From: Carallia brachiata
Taxonomy: Eukaryota > Streptophyta > Magnoliopsida > Malpighiales > Rhizophoraceae
Assembly: GCA_021464245.1 (NCBI GenBank)
Contig: JADCRB010000001.1
Span: forward strand, 7,374,152-7,438,151
Direction: 5' to 3'
DNA length: 64,000 nucleotides
This document shows positions 12,189 through 32,639 of the stretch, piece by piece. The translations under genes were made by a program, and so were the position numbers. The notes beneath the pieces are model-generated. The model was not told where the DNA came from, ran no database searches, and saw nothing but the letters and a program-made list of their open reading frames with translations. Positions within the stretch are counted from its first letter, which is position 1. Each line of letters starts with the position of its first letter.

Positions 12189-13123
12189 GGAGATTGAATA
12201 GTATATTGTTTTGCTATTCAAGGTCTATCTATCAAGTGAATGGAATAATGTTATAATGGGTTAATTACAAAAATTACAGGTTTTTTCTAAGCTTCTGACA
12301 TTAAGAATTCAATTATTGGTATCCTATGTCATATCATCGTGAATTACGTGAATAAATATTATTATAGCCATATAGATAACAAGTGGGAGCCATTTTGCTT
12401 ATCTTCGCTCTGTCGCTTTGCTTGTAAACCCTCTCAAAAGTGACGTTGTTGGGTGGTTGATCTTGTCTTTGCCTCTTTATTAATTGGTTATTGGGTCTAT
12501 TCACAATTTCACAACAAGATTCTACACCACTTGATATGTTTTTATTTACTTATTTATTTTTAGTTTTTCGTTTTTTATATTGTATGTACATACATTCATG
12601 ACATCATTGAGGGAGGTTTACTCTCTCCTTCTTTTAGAATTGTAAGCCTCGCCATTGTCTTAAACAATTATTAATGTTAATGTACTAATCCAGGCGTAAA
12701 GTCCGGTATTGTACATACATTGTGTCATTATGTAAAATGAAATTTCAATATCTGCAATTGCTCCTTCAGGGTGTGTGAAAAAATTATGGTTCATGACAGA
12801 AGTGACTAAGTATTAACAAGACTTTTACAGTAGCTACGCCCATGTGCCTATTCCTAGAAGCATTACCTATCAATCCATTTCAACAGTGACTAGGAGATGA
12901 CATTTTCAATTCTTGTTGGACTCGGAAACTAAACTTAGTAATCATATTCATGCCTTTTCTTTTGTTCTGTTTTCCCCCCTGTTTTTTACTATAGATATCT
13001 GGAGATCCAGAAGATATTTCCACCTTCAAGCTTAAGCAAAGATGAGACTCAAAGCAGAAGTTCTAATCCTGAGCTGGTTTGATTTAATCCCCTCCCTTGT
13101 TACTCTATGCTTTGTTCTAAAGG
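12189..13123. other. Intergenic spacer with one exon-like fragment
   Basis: Mostly AT-rich with no gene. At about 12996-13085 a pyrimidine tract and TATAG acceptor precede an open stretch reading YLEIQKIFPPSSLSKDE and ending in a stop at 13083. No matching upstream exon was found, so it may be a stranded last exon or chance. Confidence 0.35.
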
Positions 13124-13320
13124 TTTTTTTTTTTTTTTTTTGAAAGTTTTAGTATCCAAAAGTCCATTAAATTCTGACTAATTTAGTTCGAGTTGTGTGG
13201 ACCCATTAAAGGGGGTAAAACTCTCACATCGCTTATTTTCTCCATACACAAGACTCGAATTCGAAATCTTATTTAAGGGGAATCAAACTCCTCGTCACTT
13301 GAACCAACAGGCGTCGGTGA
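13124..13320 (-). mobile_element. tRNA-derived SINE, minus orientation
   Basis: Read on the minus strand, the ~197-nt unit begins TCACCGACGCCTGTTGG. It has a box-A-like GTTGGTTCAAGTG, then about 40 nt later a box-B-like TTTCGAATTCGAG, and ends in a run of 18 A. This layout is that of plant tRNA-related SINEs. The right flank is itself a T-run, so the target duplication cannot be defined. Confidence 0.55.
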
Positions 13321-15085
13321 TTTTTTTTTTTTTTAAGTGAAGAAAAATTTTACCTGAATTCAAGTGCCTTAGGCCCTGGTTGATTGCTTTATTGCTTAAA
13401 TCATCTATGCAAATCTATTGTACGACTTGGGACTCATATTATCGGAAATGAACTTATAGATAAAAATTAAAGTATGCACAACCGATGGAAATAGAGAAGC
13501 TGAGAATGACATGAGGCAAGAACATAGTCCTACGCCAAGGGGCCAGTTGCTGACATCACGGTCCAAAAAGAATGTAATAGTCTTATAATGCTATTTCTGG
13601 GTTAAATTTCCAAGCGTAGTGGGGAGGTGGGGGCCTGGGGGACAAAATTGGACCCCTTTCAGGTGATGATGGACTGCATTTCATTTTGTAGCATATTATA
13701 CGGACAAGAGAAGTCCAACAGCGTCCTGGGACTGTTGGTGCCATTGGACTAGCTATAATGTTTAGGCCTGGCATTTTACGCCCATATCAACTGTTGCTCC
13801 TGCTTTCGCTAGGAACCTAGCCTCTCTCTTTTGTACGTAAAGAAGACACCCAGGTTGATCAATCAAAATCAACAAACATTGAAGATCCAACTTAATTATA
13901 ATGGTGAAAATGTGTGTATATATATTAAGAGAATTGAAGTTCAAAATTTACTACAGATAAAAATAAATAAAATCAACATAGACATGTGTAATGTGAAATT
14001 GGTTTTTGAAGAAATTAGCATCCATAACCATAACCATAAACCACCAAGGCAGTGGGTACCAGCCAGTACAGCAAATCTGAGTTGAAGATATGAAATGTAC
14101 CAAAAAAGAAATCCAATGGAAGTGTTTCGTTTGGAAGAGAAACGGAAACAAATTGGAAAGCAAAAAGACAGAGGGAAGGGGGAAATGCTTGCCTGTCATG
14201 TAACAAGGTGCGATCCTCTCTAAATTACCGTGACATTTGCACGAAGTTCAGACATACAAAAGAAAGTCCAGAACCCAATAAGAACCTTCCCAAAAAGACT
14301 ACACCAACATAAAACAAGAAAAAATAAAACCTATTTCGACGGATAAACCTTTTTTTTTTTTTACTAAGATTCGATAAGTACGTATTATATAACACATATA
14401 AAATATACAGTTAATTTAATAATTTATTTATTTTTTTTAATTTAACATATTTTTTATAATTTAACAATTCAGATCTTGTGTGTTAATTTTTTAATTATTT
14501 TTTTTGTGTGTATAGTTTATAATTTTTATTTTTATTTTTTTACTTTTTTTCATTTCTCGCTTGGTCCTGTCTAGCTACTGTTGTTGCCTTTGTGTATGTC
14601 CGAGTTTTGTTTTGCTCTTCCATTTATTTTTCTTTTCTATCTTCAACTCATCCCTTCCCCCGGCCCCTCCCCCAAAAAGCTCTATCAGTCTTTTCGCCAA
14701 GTACTATTTCGTCTTCTTCCTTGAAGAAATTGTTAAATATATGGTCACATTTTCAAGGTCTGGTTTAAGTGGTTATTATATCCAAATGTGAATGTGAATG
14801 TGAATGTGGGGTCACAGACAGTGCAACAGTATTTTAGACCAAGGTTCCCAGCGAGCAGTCAATGCCTTTTCCTTGTTTAGTTATGCTGTTCTGCTGCTTC
14901 CTCCTCGGTCACTTTCTCATGATGCTGGTTTTGTATCAGAAATGAAAAGAGTTAATAAGCCAACCAAACTCAGAAAAAGCCACTTATAAGTAACCAACCA
15001 TAACAGAAGAGTCCACATTTGCAAAAGATTCGTCTCCTGTTTCTAAATCAGTGAAAATTAATAACCTCAAATTTCACATCCATCC
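13321..15085. other. Intergenic / upstream of the remorin gene
   Basis: No gene recognised. An AT-rich repeat at about 14385-14480 resembles, in inverted orientation, copies at 43.9 and 48.2-48.4 kb. The last few hundred bases are the remorin promoter; the TATA-like ACTTATAAGT at 14982-14991 is only a weak candidate. GAATGTGAATGTGAATGTG at about 14789-14807 is a short hexamer repeat. Confidence 0.4.
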
Positions 15086-18000
15086 ATGGATCTACCTAGT
15101 CCCAAATACTTTCAAGCTCCGACCTTTGGTTCTGATGAGGTAACTCCGTTTTTCCTCCTCGACTTGCTATTGCCTTTAAGCCCTACTTGGGGTCTCGAAT
15201 TTTGACTAACCATTCTTGTTCTGGGTCTTAATTTTATGTGTCAGGAAACAGCATTGGAGACCAACGCAGGCGGGTTCTATGGGAAAGTTGAGGACAACCC
15301 ATTTTCAAGCACTTTTGAAGACCCACTTTGCAAGCTCAATCTCAAGGAAACTTCTGAGTTTGTTAAGTCATTTCCAGTGGCCAATGGCGGCATGCAATGC
15401 AGAGGTTTGCTTGAAGTGTCAGCTCCAAGGAGAAGAGAAGGAGTGAACTCGGTGACACTGAGGAGAGTTGAAGCTCCATCTACACCTGGGAGACCAGTTT
15501 TTAGTTTCAGCAATAGTAATCTAATTCCAAAGAGGAACTTTCCTTCAAAGTGGGATGATGCACAGAAATGGGTAATGAGCACTTCTTGCCACGATTCTCC
15601 TGCTGCTGCTCATGCCATTAAGCCATCATCAGCAGAGTCTTCAAAGATCCACTGGCAATGTGTTGACTTTAAGCCACCGCAAGTGGAAGTATTTGCAGAG
15701 AAGTCGAGGGTGACAGAGGAAAAGATCTCCAAGGTCGTTTCCGGTTTTCAAAGTTCATCGACTCTTGACCACCAAAACTCAGCCACAGATTTTAATGGAG
15801 GAAGGCTCTCTGTTTCTGCTGACGTTCTTCTAAAAGGTATGGGTTTAGTCTTTATTTAAACTTTGGCAGAACCGAACCTTGACCCATTGGTCTATAGTTC
15901 CAGCAGCTGATTGATCCACTATTTTACTCATGGTAGTGCTTCACTTTTCTCTAAAAGATTGTCAAAGCTTTTTACTTTTTCTTTGCAACATGATTGTCCT
16001 ATTTGTCCAGAAACAGAACCCAGATGAACTTTATTTTTGCGGGCCATTCATCAAACAATATGGACAATGTTTTTCATTCTGGACTTGGGGATATGCTGTC
16101 AAAAACACTCCATAAAATTGAACTATTTACACCCATGAAGCCATCTTGCATTATAAAGATAATCTCACAGCGCTCATATTCATTGAGGATTAGTTCTTCT
16201 TCCTGATCCCAACCGATGAAAGGTTATGGTACAAAGTGATAGTTATTCATCAACTGTTAGAGCATTCCTTGAGTGAGCAATGAAGTACGACATTTCTCCC
16301 GTGAAAAGTACCGTGCAAAGAGCGGATGTGATATTTATGTGCAGTCTTAGAAAGAGTTGATATTGAAGAAGAATTCCTATTTAACATTTTGTGTTGATGA
16401 TTGTAGATAAATTAACTGACGAGGTAGAATCGGTGTTACCAAACCTTGGGAACTCAGAGGCAGCAAAACAAGGATTTTTCTTTAAAAATTTGGCCAGTGA
16501 AACAATGAGGGATGCTGGCACTGAAGTGATTCATCATGAGGTGAAACATAGAGATGTTGGGACGGAGATGACTCCTCTAGGCAGCTCAACGACTTCTAGA
16601 TGCCACACTCCATTCAAGAGCTCGTCTCCTGCTCGCCATAACACTCCTGCCAGTAGGTCAGGCCCATTGGCGTTGAGCACCAACAACACCATTGACATTT
16701 CCCAGCTGGAAGAATGCCATTTGGCCAAGCTTCAACTTGGGACACAATATGATTCTCTTACATCAAATTGGAGCTCTAGAGAAGAGGAAGAAGAGGAGAT
16801 ATCAAAGAGCTTAAGGCATTTTGAAACAGGCATTGCTTGCCGCAAAAGCATCTCGGATTCAAGAGCTGCTGCATGGGAGGAAGAAGAAAAAAAAAAGTAC
16901 TGCCTTAGGTAATGTAAGACTACAAATTTGGAAAGTTTAGCAGCATATACTTGTATTGTGAAGTCTGATAGTCTGTAGTTCGCGAAGCAGGTATCAGAGA
17001 GAGGAAGCCAAAATTCAGGCTTGGGTGAACCTCCAAAATGCAAAAGCAGAAGCTCAATCAAAAAAACTGGAGGTACTTTGCCTCCTCCTAATTTATTTGA
17101 CATTCTCATGGTTAATGCATCCTTTTTTTTTTTTTCCAGCGGATTTTGCTGTCTTAGATGAATTGTTCTCTATAAACATTCCCAAGAAATGAATTTGCAG
17201 TCAACATAACCATGCCAAATCTCAGCATTTTTGCTTTGCAATAGTCCTGTAGTTAAGCTCTTCGGCTACTGTTTCCTTGAAGTTTCCTTCACAATGCAGT
17301 TTTCTTGCTTTTTTTGTCTTTTTGAACACGGGAAAATCATTGTATTAATATAAAATAAACTCGTACGTTCACAATGCAGTTGGAATGCCACCCGCATGGT
17401 AGACTAATATGTCATCTAGTTTATCCTATCATCAAAATGAATGTTCAAAGGTGCAGATAACGTACATGCACGCTTATGAATGGAATGGGGGATGGCTTTA
17501 TTTTTTTATCATTATTATTATTATAATGTTGACTATTCATACATAAATACATGGTCTTGAAGGTTTGGTAAGTCTTCCTTTTCGGCAATGGGGCCTCGAG
17601 CCCCTCACTGCTCCTGTAGTGGGCACCATTTTTGTCTGTTTTCTTGACTGGTCTACCTCTGTTGGAGTGCCTTTCTCAGTTCAATATATATTATATACAT
17701 ATATTACTCTTTTAAGTAGTCTTATGCATGCTTCGTTGATCTAAAGTAGATAAGAAGAAAGCTGTAATGTATGATATCCTTGTATAAAGAATTTAAAGGT
17801 CTTTTGTTGTAACTTGGAAAGCTCATGTGATGATCTGAGATTTAGAAATGCGCGTGGTGGATAAGTACAGCTTAAAAGCTCTGAAGATTTGGTCGTGCTA
17901 ATTAAAATAATAAAACGAAGTATGACTAAAAGGGCGGCACCAACTAGCTAGCTAGCTGCTAGTTACTTGTTGCTCTATTTTTCCGTGAATTGCTTGCTTT

Positions 18001-18799
18001 CGGACTGCAGTCTGAGACAACGAATAAATGTCCACCATAGAACTTTTTTTATTTTTTGTTGGTCGTTACAGAAGTAACAGAATTATTTTTTTTTTTTTTT
18101 TGGTAAGTGAGGAAGGCTGAGAACTTCTTTCATATACTTGTAAGATCCACCCCGCACGAGACATGCCTCCAAATGATGGGCCAACCCGTGGGCCTCTGAA
18201 CTTGTAATGCATGATGTTGTATTTCTTTTAAATTTTATGCAGAACTGTACTTGCCTTTTATTAAAGATCGGCTAATAGAGTTGCGGATTGAGTAGCGCAC
18301 AAGTCTTAAGTAGCATGTTGTCCTATGGACTGGGTGGACAACCCTCAAGCAGAATTGTTGCTTTGTATGGATTATCATAGCTAATGAATACGCTTACCTT
18401 TTGTGTCAAAAAAAAAAAATGATGGGCCAACCGAATAGAAAAGGAAATGGTGTACGATTTTTTGTAGCATGAATGAATCTAGATATAGATGGATAGACAA
18501 GCTGAAAAGTGGGTTTAATAAAATAATTATGCTTGTGAATTTGAACTTGTTATTGATTGCAGGTGAAAATAGAAAAAATGAGGGCAAACCTGGAAGAGAA
18601 GTTAATGAAGAGGATGGGGATGGTGCATAAGAAAGCGGAAGAATGGAGAGCAGCTGCCTGGCAACAACACAGTGAGCAGATTCAAAGGGCTAGCGAACAA
18701 GTTAAAAAGATGATGACGACGACGACGCAGCAGAGACATAATCCACAACACCTACACATTTCTTGTGGTTGCTTTCCTTGCAGCAGCCATCACCACTGA
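15086..18799 (+). CDS. Remorin family protein (long N-terminal type)
   Basis: Five exons: 15086-15139, 15245-15836, 16407-16908, 16991-17072 and 18563-18799. All have GT/AG ends and matching phases and give 488 residues. The long N-terminal ~350 residues are Ser/Pro-rich and disordered-looking. The remorin C-terminal region follows: AWEEEEKKKYCLRYQREEAK, IQAWVNLQNAKAEAQSKKLE, VKIEKMRANLEEKLMKRMGM, then HKKAEEWRAAAWQQH, a long coiled coil. The end ISCGCFPCSSHHH has three Cys, the usual S-acylated plasma-membrane anchor of remorins. Remorins are plant plasma-membrane nanodomain scaffolds in cell-to-cell transport and immunity (family knowledge). Length and layout fit the long remorins, with nearest relatives of about 480 residues in Arabidopsis from memory. 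The fourth intron, 1490 nt, has taken in two retroposon tails. Confidence 0.93.
17288..17381 (-). mobile_element. LINE 3'-end fragment in remorin intron 4
   Basis: TTCACAATGCAGTT is repeated exactly at 17288-17301 and 17368-17381. The 66 nt between, read on the minus strand, run GTTTATTTTATATTAATACA then ATGATTTTCCCGTGTTC and end in an interrupted A-rich tail. That is the look of a plant L1-type LINE 3' UTR end. It lies antisense to the gene. Confidence 0.5.
18171..18432 (+). mobile_element. Retroposed insertion with poly-A and 16-bp target duplication in remorin intron 4
   Basis: AAATGATGGGCCAACC occurs at 18171-18186 and again at 18417-18432. The insert, about 230 nt, ends CGCTTACCTTTTGTGTC followed by a run of A. 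The ending resembles plant LINE 3' ends. It has no recognisable reverse transcriptase sequence and is best seen as a 5'-truncated retroposon. It sits 130 nt before the last exon. Confidence 0.6.
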
Positions 18800-20014
18800 T
18801 TATTGTCATTAATATATGTCCAAAAAAAAAAAAAATCGAACTTACATATATGTGGATGATGATGAGAAATTTAATTTAAATGGGTGTCTCTGGTAGCTAG
18901 TTGTTCCATCATTTATTTTATTTATAAGGAAAAGCTAGCCATATCCATATACAACATAATATATAGTTAACATTTGGGGCTGGCTCAAGAGAGTAGCATG
19001 AATGAAGAGTGTAATATTACCCTAGAAAAAAAAAATCATAATTATAATTCATCAAGCAAGCAATGTTTTTGGTCGACAGTAGAAACAGGTGAAAAGTAAT
19101 GGATGGAACTCGGTGCCATGCGTACGTGGAAGGAAAGGAAGTAGTCGAGGGGACTAGTGGAGAGCGATGGATTGGGCATTTCTGCGTTTTTTTTTATTTT
19201 TTTTAACTTTCTTAAACAATTGGTTGGGAGAAAAGAGACGATTGAGAAAGTTGAGAGTTTAAACTCTCGACTTCATATTATTAATGTCATTTGAATTAGA
19301 AATTCACGGTGGACATTTCCACATTTGGTTTGCTTAATTATAATAGAAATTTTTAATTTGATTCACTATTTTTAATATGTGTAATTTATTTATTATTTTA
19401 TATTATATAATTAATGAGATATATTTAAAATAAAAATTAAAAAATAAATTATATATTACAAAATCATTAGTAAGTTAATACAATAATAATATCGTTTTTT
19501 TTTTTTTGGTTTAAATAATGATGTTGTAATGGAGAAGGAAGCCTAGTCCCTCCAATTGGGCTCAGAGGTCTAGGTTGGGGGTCATTAACTTGGAATTGGC
19601 CCAGTCCACAGTTACAATATACAAACATGTATAACAAAGGTGGGACTGGACTGGATAGAGTGCAGCATCCCACAACAAAAAATCCAAATCCAAAATAAAA
19701 AGTAGTTGGGTGGGTCGGGCCCTGCCTGTCTGTCTGTCTTGCACAACAAGAAGGGAAGGGAAGGGAAAAGGGCTCTCCTTCTGCACCTTCTTATTTACTA
19801 AAGCCACAAAAGTCTTGGAACTCATGAAAAGAGCAGCGTAGAAGAAGAAGTGTAGTGTAGCGAAAAAGAAAAGAGCTGAGCCGTCGGTGAGGGCACTGAA
19901 AAGAAAGAAAGAAAGAAAGAAAGCAAGAAAGAAAGAATCGACCCGCCAGCCCTGTTCCCATTCCCCTTCCCCTTCCCTTACTTTTGATTCAAAAAATCAA
20001 ATTAAATCAAGAAA
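18800..20014. other. Intergenic between remorin and proteasome genes
   Basis: The first part is remorin 3' UTR. The rest is AT-rich up to about 19500, then the promoter and 5' UTR of the proteasome gene, which includes a GAAA microsatellite at about 19901-19937 and pyrimidine- or purine-rich tracts. No coding content recognised. Confidence 0.5.
19901..19937. repeat. GAAA microsatellite in the PAE1 5' region
   Basis: Nine or so GAAA units, with one GCAA variant, ending about 78 nt upstream of the proteasome start codon, so probably in the 5' UTR. Confidence 0.7.
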
Positions 20015-23808
<3,794 letters not shown>

Positions 23809-25017
23809 GAAAATCGTCTCATAGGACTTTCTTATTGATTTGAAATGTTCCATCCATGATTGGTTGAAAAACTTCATATCTTTTCATCAATTCGGGAAAA
23901 AAAAAGCAGAGTGAACTAGTGAACGACTTTCCTGAGTGTTACTAAACTGTTATATCTGTTGCCAGCTCTGTAACTTAATTTCGTTGTCGTCAAAATGAAC
24001 TTCTTTTGGTGGATTTTGCTTGTTGGAGCCGCAGTTGATGTCTTTGATGATCATGTCTTGTCTAATTTATCAACACACGTATAATTAGTAGGCTTTAGGC
24101 AACCGTTCAAAGTGTTAAACGGAAGTGGCTTTGCTTGGCTTTTCACTTTTTGGCATTAGGAAACCCGTATTTGTTTTGTTTTTTACGTTTCTTTTTACAA
24201 AGCAAGGCATTCCAATTCAAGAGGATTCGTGCATAAGGAGAAGGTTATTTTCCTTGAGAATCCATTTCTTGAAGGGGAAAAGTTCACCAGCAGTAGCTAT
24301 TCAATTTTGTTACTGCTGATCAACAAAGTTCCTAATTTGTATCTTTTGTATTGCACAGATGTACTGCAAAAAACACAGATTTGTCATAATGACTGATGAT
24401 TAAGAACTGGTTCTTTATAAGTAAGACATTTAAGTATGGTCAATAATTCTTGCAATTCCTGTATTCTTTTGGTATTAAGTTCGAACAAAATCTCAATTTA
24501 TGATAAAATGATATTAACTCCTTGTTTTATAGGCTTTATAACCCTTAAAGAAGTTAAATTAAGACACTGACCGCAACTATTCAACACAGAGAGCCTTACT
24601 TTCACTTATAGTTTGATTAGCATAAAGAGCCAGCTGGTCTGCTTTTCCAAGAAGGAAAGGAGATGGTCTAAGAACATATTTTATTGTGGCATGCTCATTG
24701 CCGTAGGGGAAGGAAATTTTGCTTTGCAAACTCCTTACAATGTGCACTTGCTCTGGGCTTTGTTTCGAGATTTACCTCTATAGCAAAGTAAATATAATCC
24801 AAGTTCAAATGATTGGTAGAGGATAGAACACAACTTGGTGATCGAAAGAAATGATCTTTCACAATAGCTTCCATCATAAATATTAAAGGAAAAAACAGTA
24901 CTTTGTATGGGAATTTGTGCCGGCAATAACAACTCTATAGCCATGGAAGAAAAGAAATGCATCTACCGCTTATTGTACGAGTTCCACCAGGACTTAGCTC
25001 GATTTTTGGTCACCAAA
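23809..25017. other. Intergenic between convergent PAE1 and AlaAT genes
   Basis: PAE1 and the aminotransferase genes converge here, so this stretch holds two 3' UTRs. No gene, repeat or element was recognised in the middle. Confidence 0.5.
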
Positions 25018-29770
<4,753 letters not shown>

Positions 29771-29787
29771 CCTCTCTCGGTCTACCC

Positions 29788-29795
29788 TATTTATA
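29788..29795 (-). promoter_or_regulatory. TATAAATA box very close to the ALAAT start codon
   Basis: The minus strand reads TATAAATA here, only about 18 nt from the first ATG at 29770. A usual TATA-to-start distance of about 30 nt would put the transcript start at or just past that ATG, so use of the second Met (29557) is plausible for transcripts from this box. Confidence 0.55.
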
Positions 29796-30534
29796 TCTGT
29801 ATTTTAAAGTACCATGCATGGATATGATTATGAATGTGAAGATTTCGAGATATGATGATGCGCAGGCGGATGCGCAAAGACAGAACAGTTGTTCAATTCA
29901 TGCAACCCTCCACAACATAACACCCAAACATAGACAGTTAAAAATAGAGAGAGAGAGAGAGAGAGAGCCTTAGGAAGAGTTTTAAGACGTCGTTTTCTGA
30001 AACTTTTGACTTCATATTCCGGCGGATGGGGTGGGAAAAAGAGCACGACTTTTCAGAGAAACGGCTGAATCCATTGACAATTATGAACGGCTGCCTGTTT
30101 GGCAATTTTTTTAGCTACAGGAAGGTCCATATGAGGGGAGGAGGCGTTCGGCGATTTGTGGATGTAGTAGCCCTGTCTCACCAACCCCAAACAACACACC
30201 AAAAAGTGCAAAGATGGATTTTGAAAGGCCCAACAGAGTTCTTGGACTGGATCTCGTCTAACAAACCACTTGTCTAATAAAGTCCCTGGCCTGGGCTGGA
30301 CTAGCCTAGACCTTGTCTAACTAAAGAGAGGTTTTTTTGTTTTATTATTATTATTTTTTTAATTCTGCATCTCTGTAGGTGTAATGTTGTGTAGCCGCAG
30401 TTTGCACGTCATTAATTGTTCTTTTACCGCGGGACCAGCACCTCTTGAGCAAGTCCATCCCAACAGAGGTTGACAACCCCGAAACAGCTTCTTCTCGAGG
30501 GAGAAGTTGTATGATCGAAAGAAAAGTTGTCAAA

Positions 30535-30667
30535 GAATTTTTTTGAAATTATAATCTGTTAGATTTATTATGTAATAAAAAGATAATAATTTTTTTTATT
30601 TAGTTATACTTATAATTAAAACAGTTATATAATAAATCTAGCGAATTATATTTCAAAAATTTTTTTG
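30535..30667. mobile_element. MITE with ~40-bp terminal inverted repeats
   Basis: The left arm (30536-30574) reads TTTTTTTGAAATTATAATCT then GTTAGATTTATTATGTAA. The right arm (30624-30665) is its inverted copy with few mismatches. The element is about 133 bp with a short AT-rich loop and no coding capacity. Confidence 0.55.
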
Positions 30668-31300
30668 ATGAATTTTTTTTTATCATATGACAGACCCTCT
30701 TCTCAATCCTCAAAAGCTCGATATATCAATCAATTCATCATCAGTTGCAGGGACTTGGTGTGGAGGTACTTGTACTCACGAGTATAGTAATCACCCAATC
30801 AATGGACTCATCAGCACTTATTGGGAAACTTCTTTTCTTAGAGATACGAGTAGACTCCACAACACACCAAAATAATCTTAAACTTAGTAATCAGCCAATA
30901 TTGTACAAGTATATATAATATATATATAATATGAGAGATCTATCTTTTATAAGTATTCGGATTCTAATCACGTGGGCTTTATTGACTTTTTTCATCCAAC
31001 ATAGACAACAATCATATTGATTAGAATCTACTGTACTCATAGTGCGGTCCCTTCCCTACCAAATTATGAGATTCAAGAAAAGCCCAGCGGCCAACCAAAA
31101 ACTCAAAGGGGATCACTACATGGGCATACGAATTGTCCATACATTTTACCACACGCCAGCATGGCACTGGATTCCACAAAGAAAATATAATAAAAAAAGA
31201 CTAAAGCAACAGCAAGGGTTCGTACAGAAATAAGTATTTGAAATTCAAATTCGGTAAACAAAAAGGTCGGGATATCTGCAATTTTTTTTTAAATCTTCCA

Positions 31301-32285
31301 AATTAAAAACCAGAGAAAAAAACCTAATTCTTTATATTTTTTTCTCAGTCGCCACCGACGCCTCTCATCCCATTCTTCTTTCCTGTGCTTCTGTTCTCCA
31401 AATCGCAAAATCCATTCAAATTGCCTTAACAAGAAGAAAAAGAAGAAGAAGAAGAAAGGATATGGACAAGGCCCAAAAGGAGTTGACAATCACAATCCGT
31501 CACACCTTCTTCCTACAAAAACCCGCTTAAAATCTCCAAGTTGCAGTCCCAATCCGATCTTTCCTGAAGATTCTCAACTCCATTCCTCTTGGTAGTACCA
31601 TTTCTCTCTTTCTCTATTTTAATATTTCTTGCTTTGACATTCTCACTTTTTTTTTCCTGTGTTTGTCATTTGGGTTCTTAATGAAGTGAAAAAATATGGC
31701 AGAAAACTTGTAAAGAACGAATTTTCGGAAGTTGCAAGTTGAGCTTCTTCGTGGGTTTCAAATTTCAAGGTTGGAAACTTGAAAAAGGTTGATCTAATTC
31801 TTGGGACCCATCAGTTTTCAAGCATTGCTTTTGGTATCTATTTGTTGCTTCAATTTCTGCATAAGTAAACAATGCATTCAGTGTCGTTTTTAGTGTGCGA
31901 AAGTTAGATATGGCAACTAAAATCTGTTGCTCCTTGAGCAGCACTTGTAGTCAATCTTTGATTATTGCATCTTGTTAGGAATAAAGAATTCAAAATTAGG
32001 TTCTTGTTTGGTGAAGTTTGAATATCAATCCTGCTCAAGCCCTCCGCAAATTTGTACGCTAGTATCGCAAACACCCAGATACTTTAACCTTATTCATGAA
32101 AAATTATGTTTGTGTGCGAAAGTTTTGTGTGATACTATACTACATAGAGGAAGCCCCTTTTCATGTGTAGCAAAAAGGGGTTTGAGCATGTTATCTTCAC
32201 TCCAATTGATTGTCCATTAAGACACGAAGAATGTCACCATCACTTGATCGTTGTTGGCAAAGCTATTGCACGGAAGGAAAATTAA
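31301..32285 (+). pseudogene. Decayed plastid-protein-like gene start (unknown family)
   Basis: Two open pieces in different frames: MATKICCSLSSTCSQSLIIA from 31910, ending in a stop at 31976, and from 31972 a 250-nt frame with KNSKLGSCLVKFEYQSCSSP and TPRYFNLIHEKLCLCA. Both have the Ser/Cys-rich, acid-poor look of chloroplast transit peptides, and 31340-31600 looks like a 5' UTR. They would join if the frameshift were absent. After 32220 the frame is lost. I cannot name the parent gene. The alternative is that this is chance. Confidence 0.3.
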
Positions 32286-32639
32286 AACACACATTATCTA
32301 ATTATGTTTATGACTGGCTACTAAATTTGAATCAATGTTCGTTTGGATATTGATGTATATTTTAGTGTTATTGAGTATCAAATTGTTCATGCCGAAGATG
32401 TTGCAGTATTAGCTTGGCAGCCATGGGATTATGATGACATATGTATTATCGAAATAATGATCAAAATTATCTTTGTAACGTTGGATAATCATGTATAATG
32501 CAGTATTATTTAGTATTAAATGTTGATCAAGCAGATCTTTTATATACTGTTATATCTCTCTTGCATTTTGATTTGAGGAATATATGAAATGTTTAAATGT
32601 TAAATTATATTTCAATTGTTAGTTAATTTTAATTTTTAT

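Larger units (their letters stand above)
29771..31300. other. Intergenic upstream of ALAAT
   Basis: Contains the ALAAT promoter, a GA microsatellite at about 29947-29967, and a MITE at 30535-30667. No gene recognised. Confidence 0.5.

Noticed and set aside
13240..13275. tRNA-like box B sequence
   Set aside because: No cloverleaf can be formed; it belongs to the SINE.
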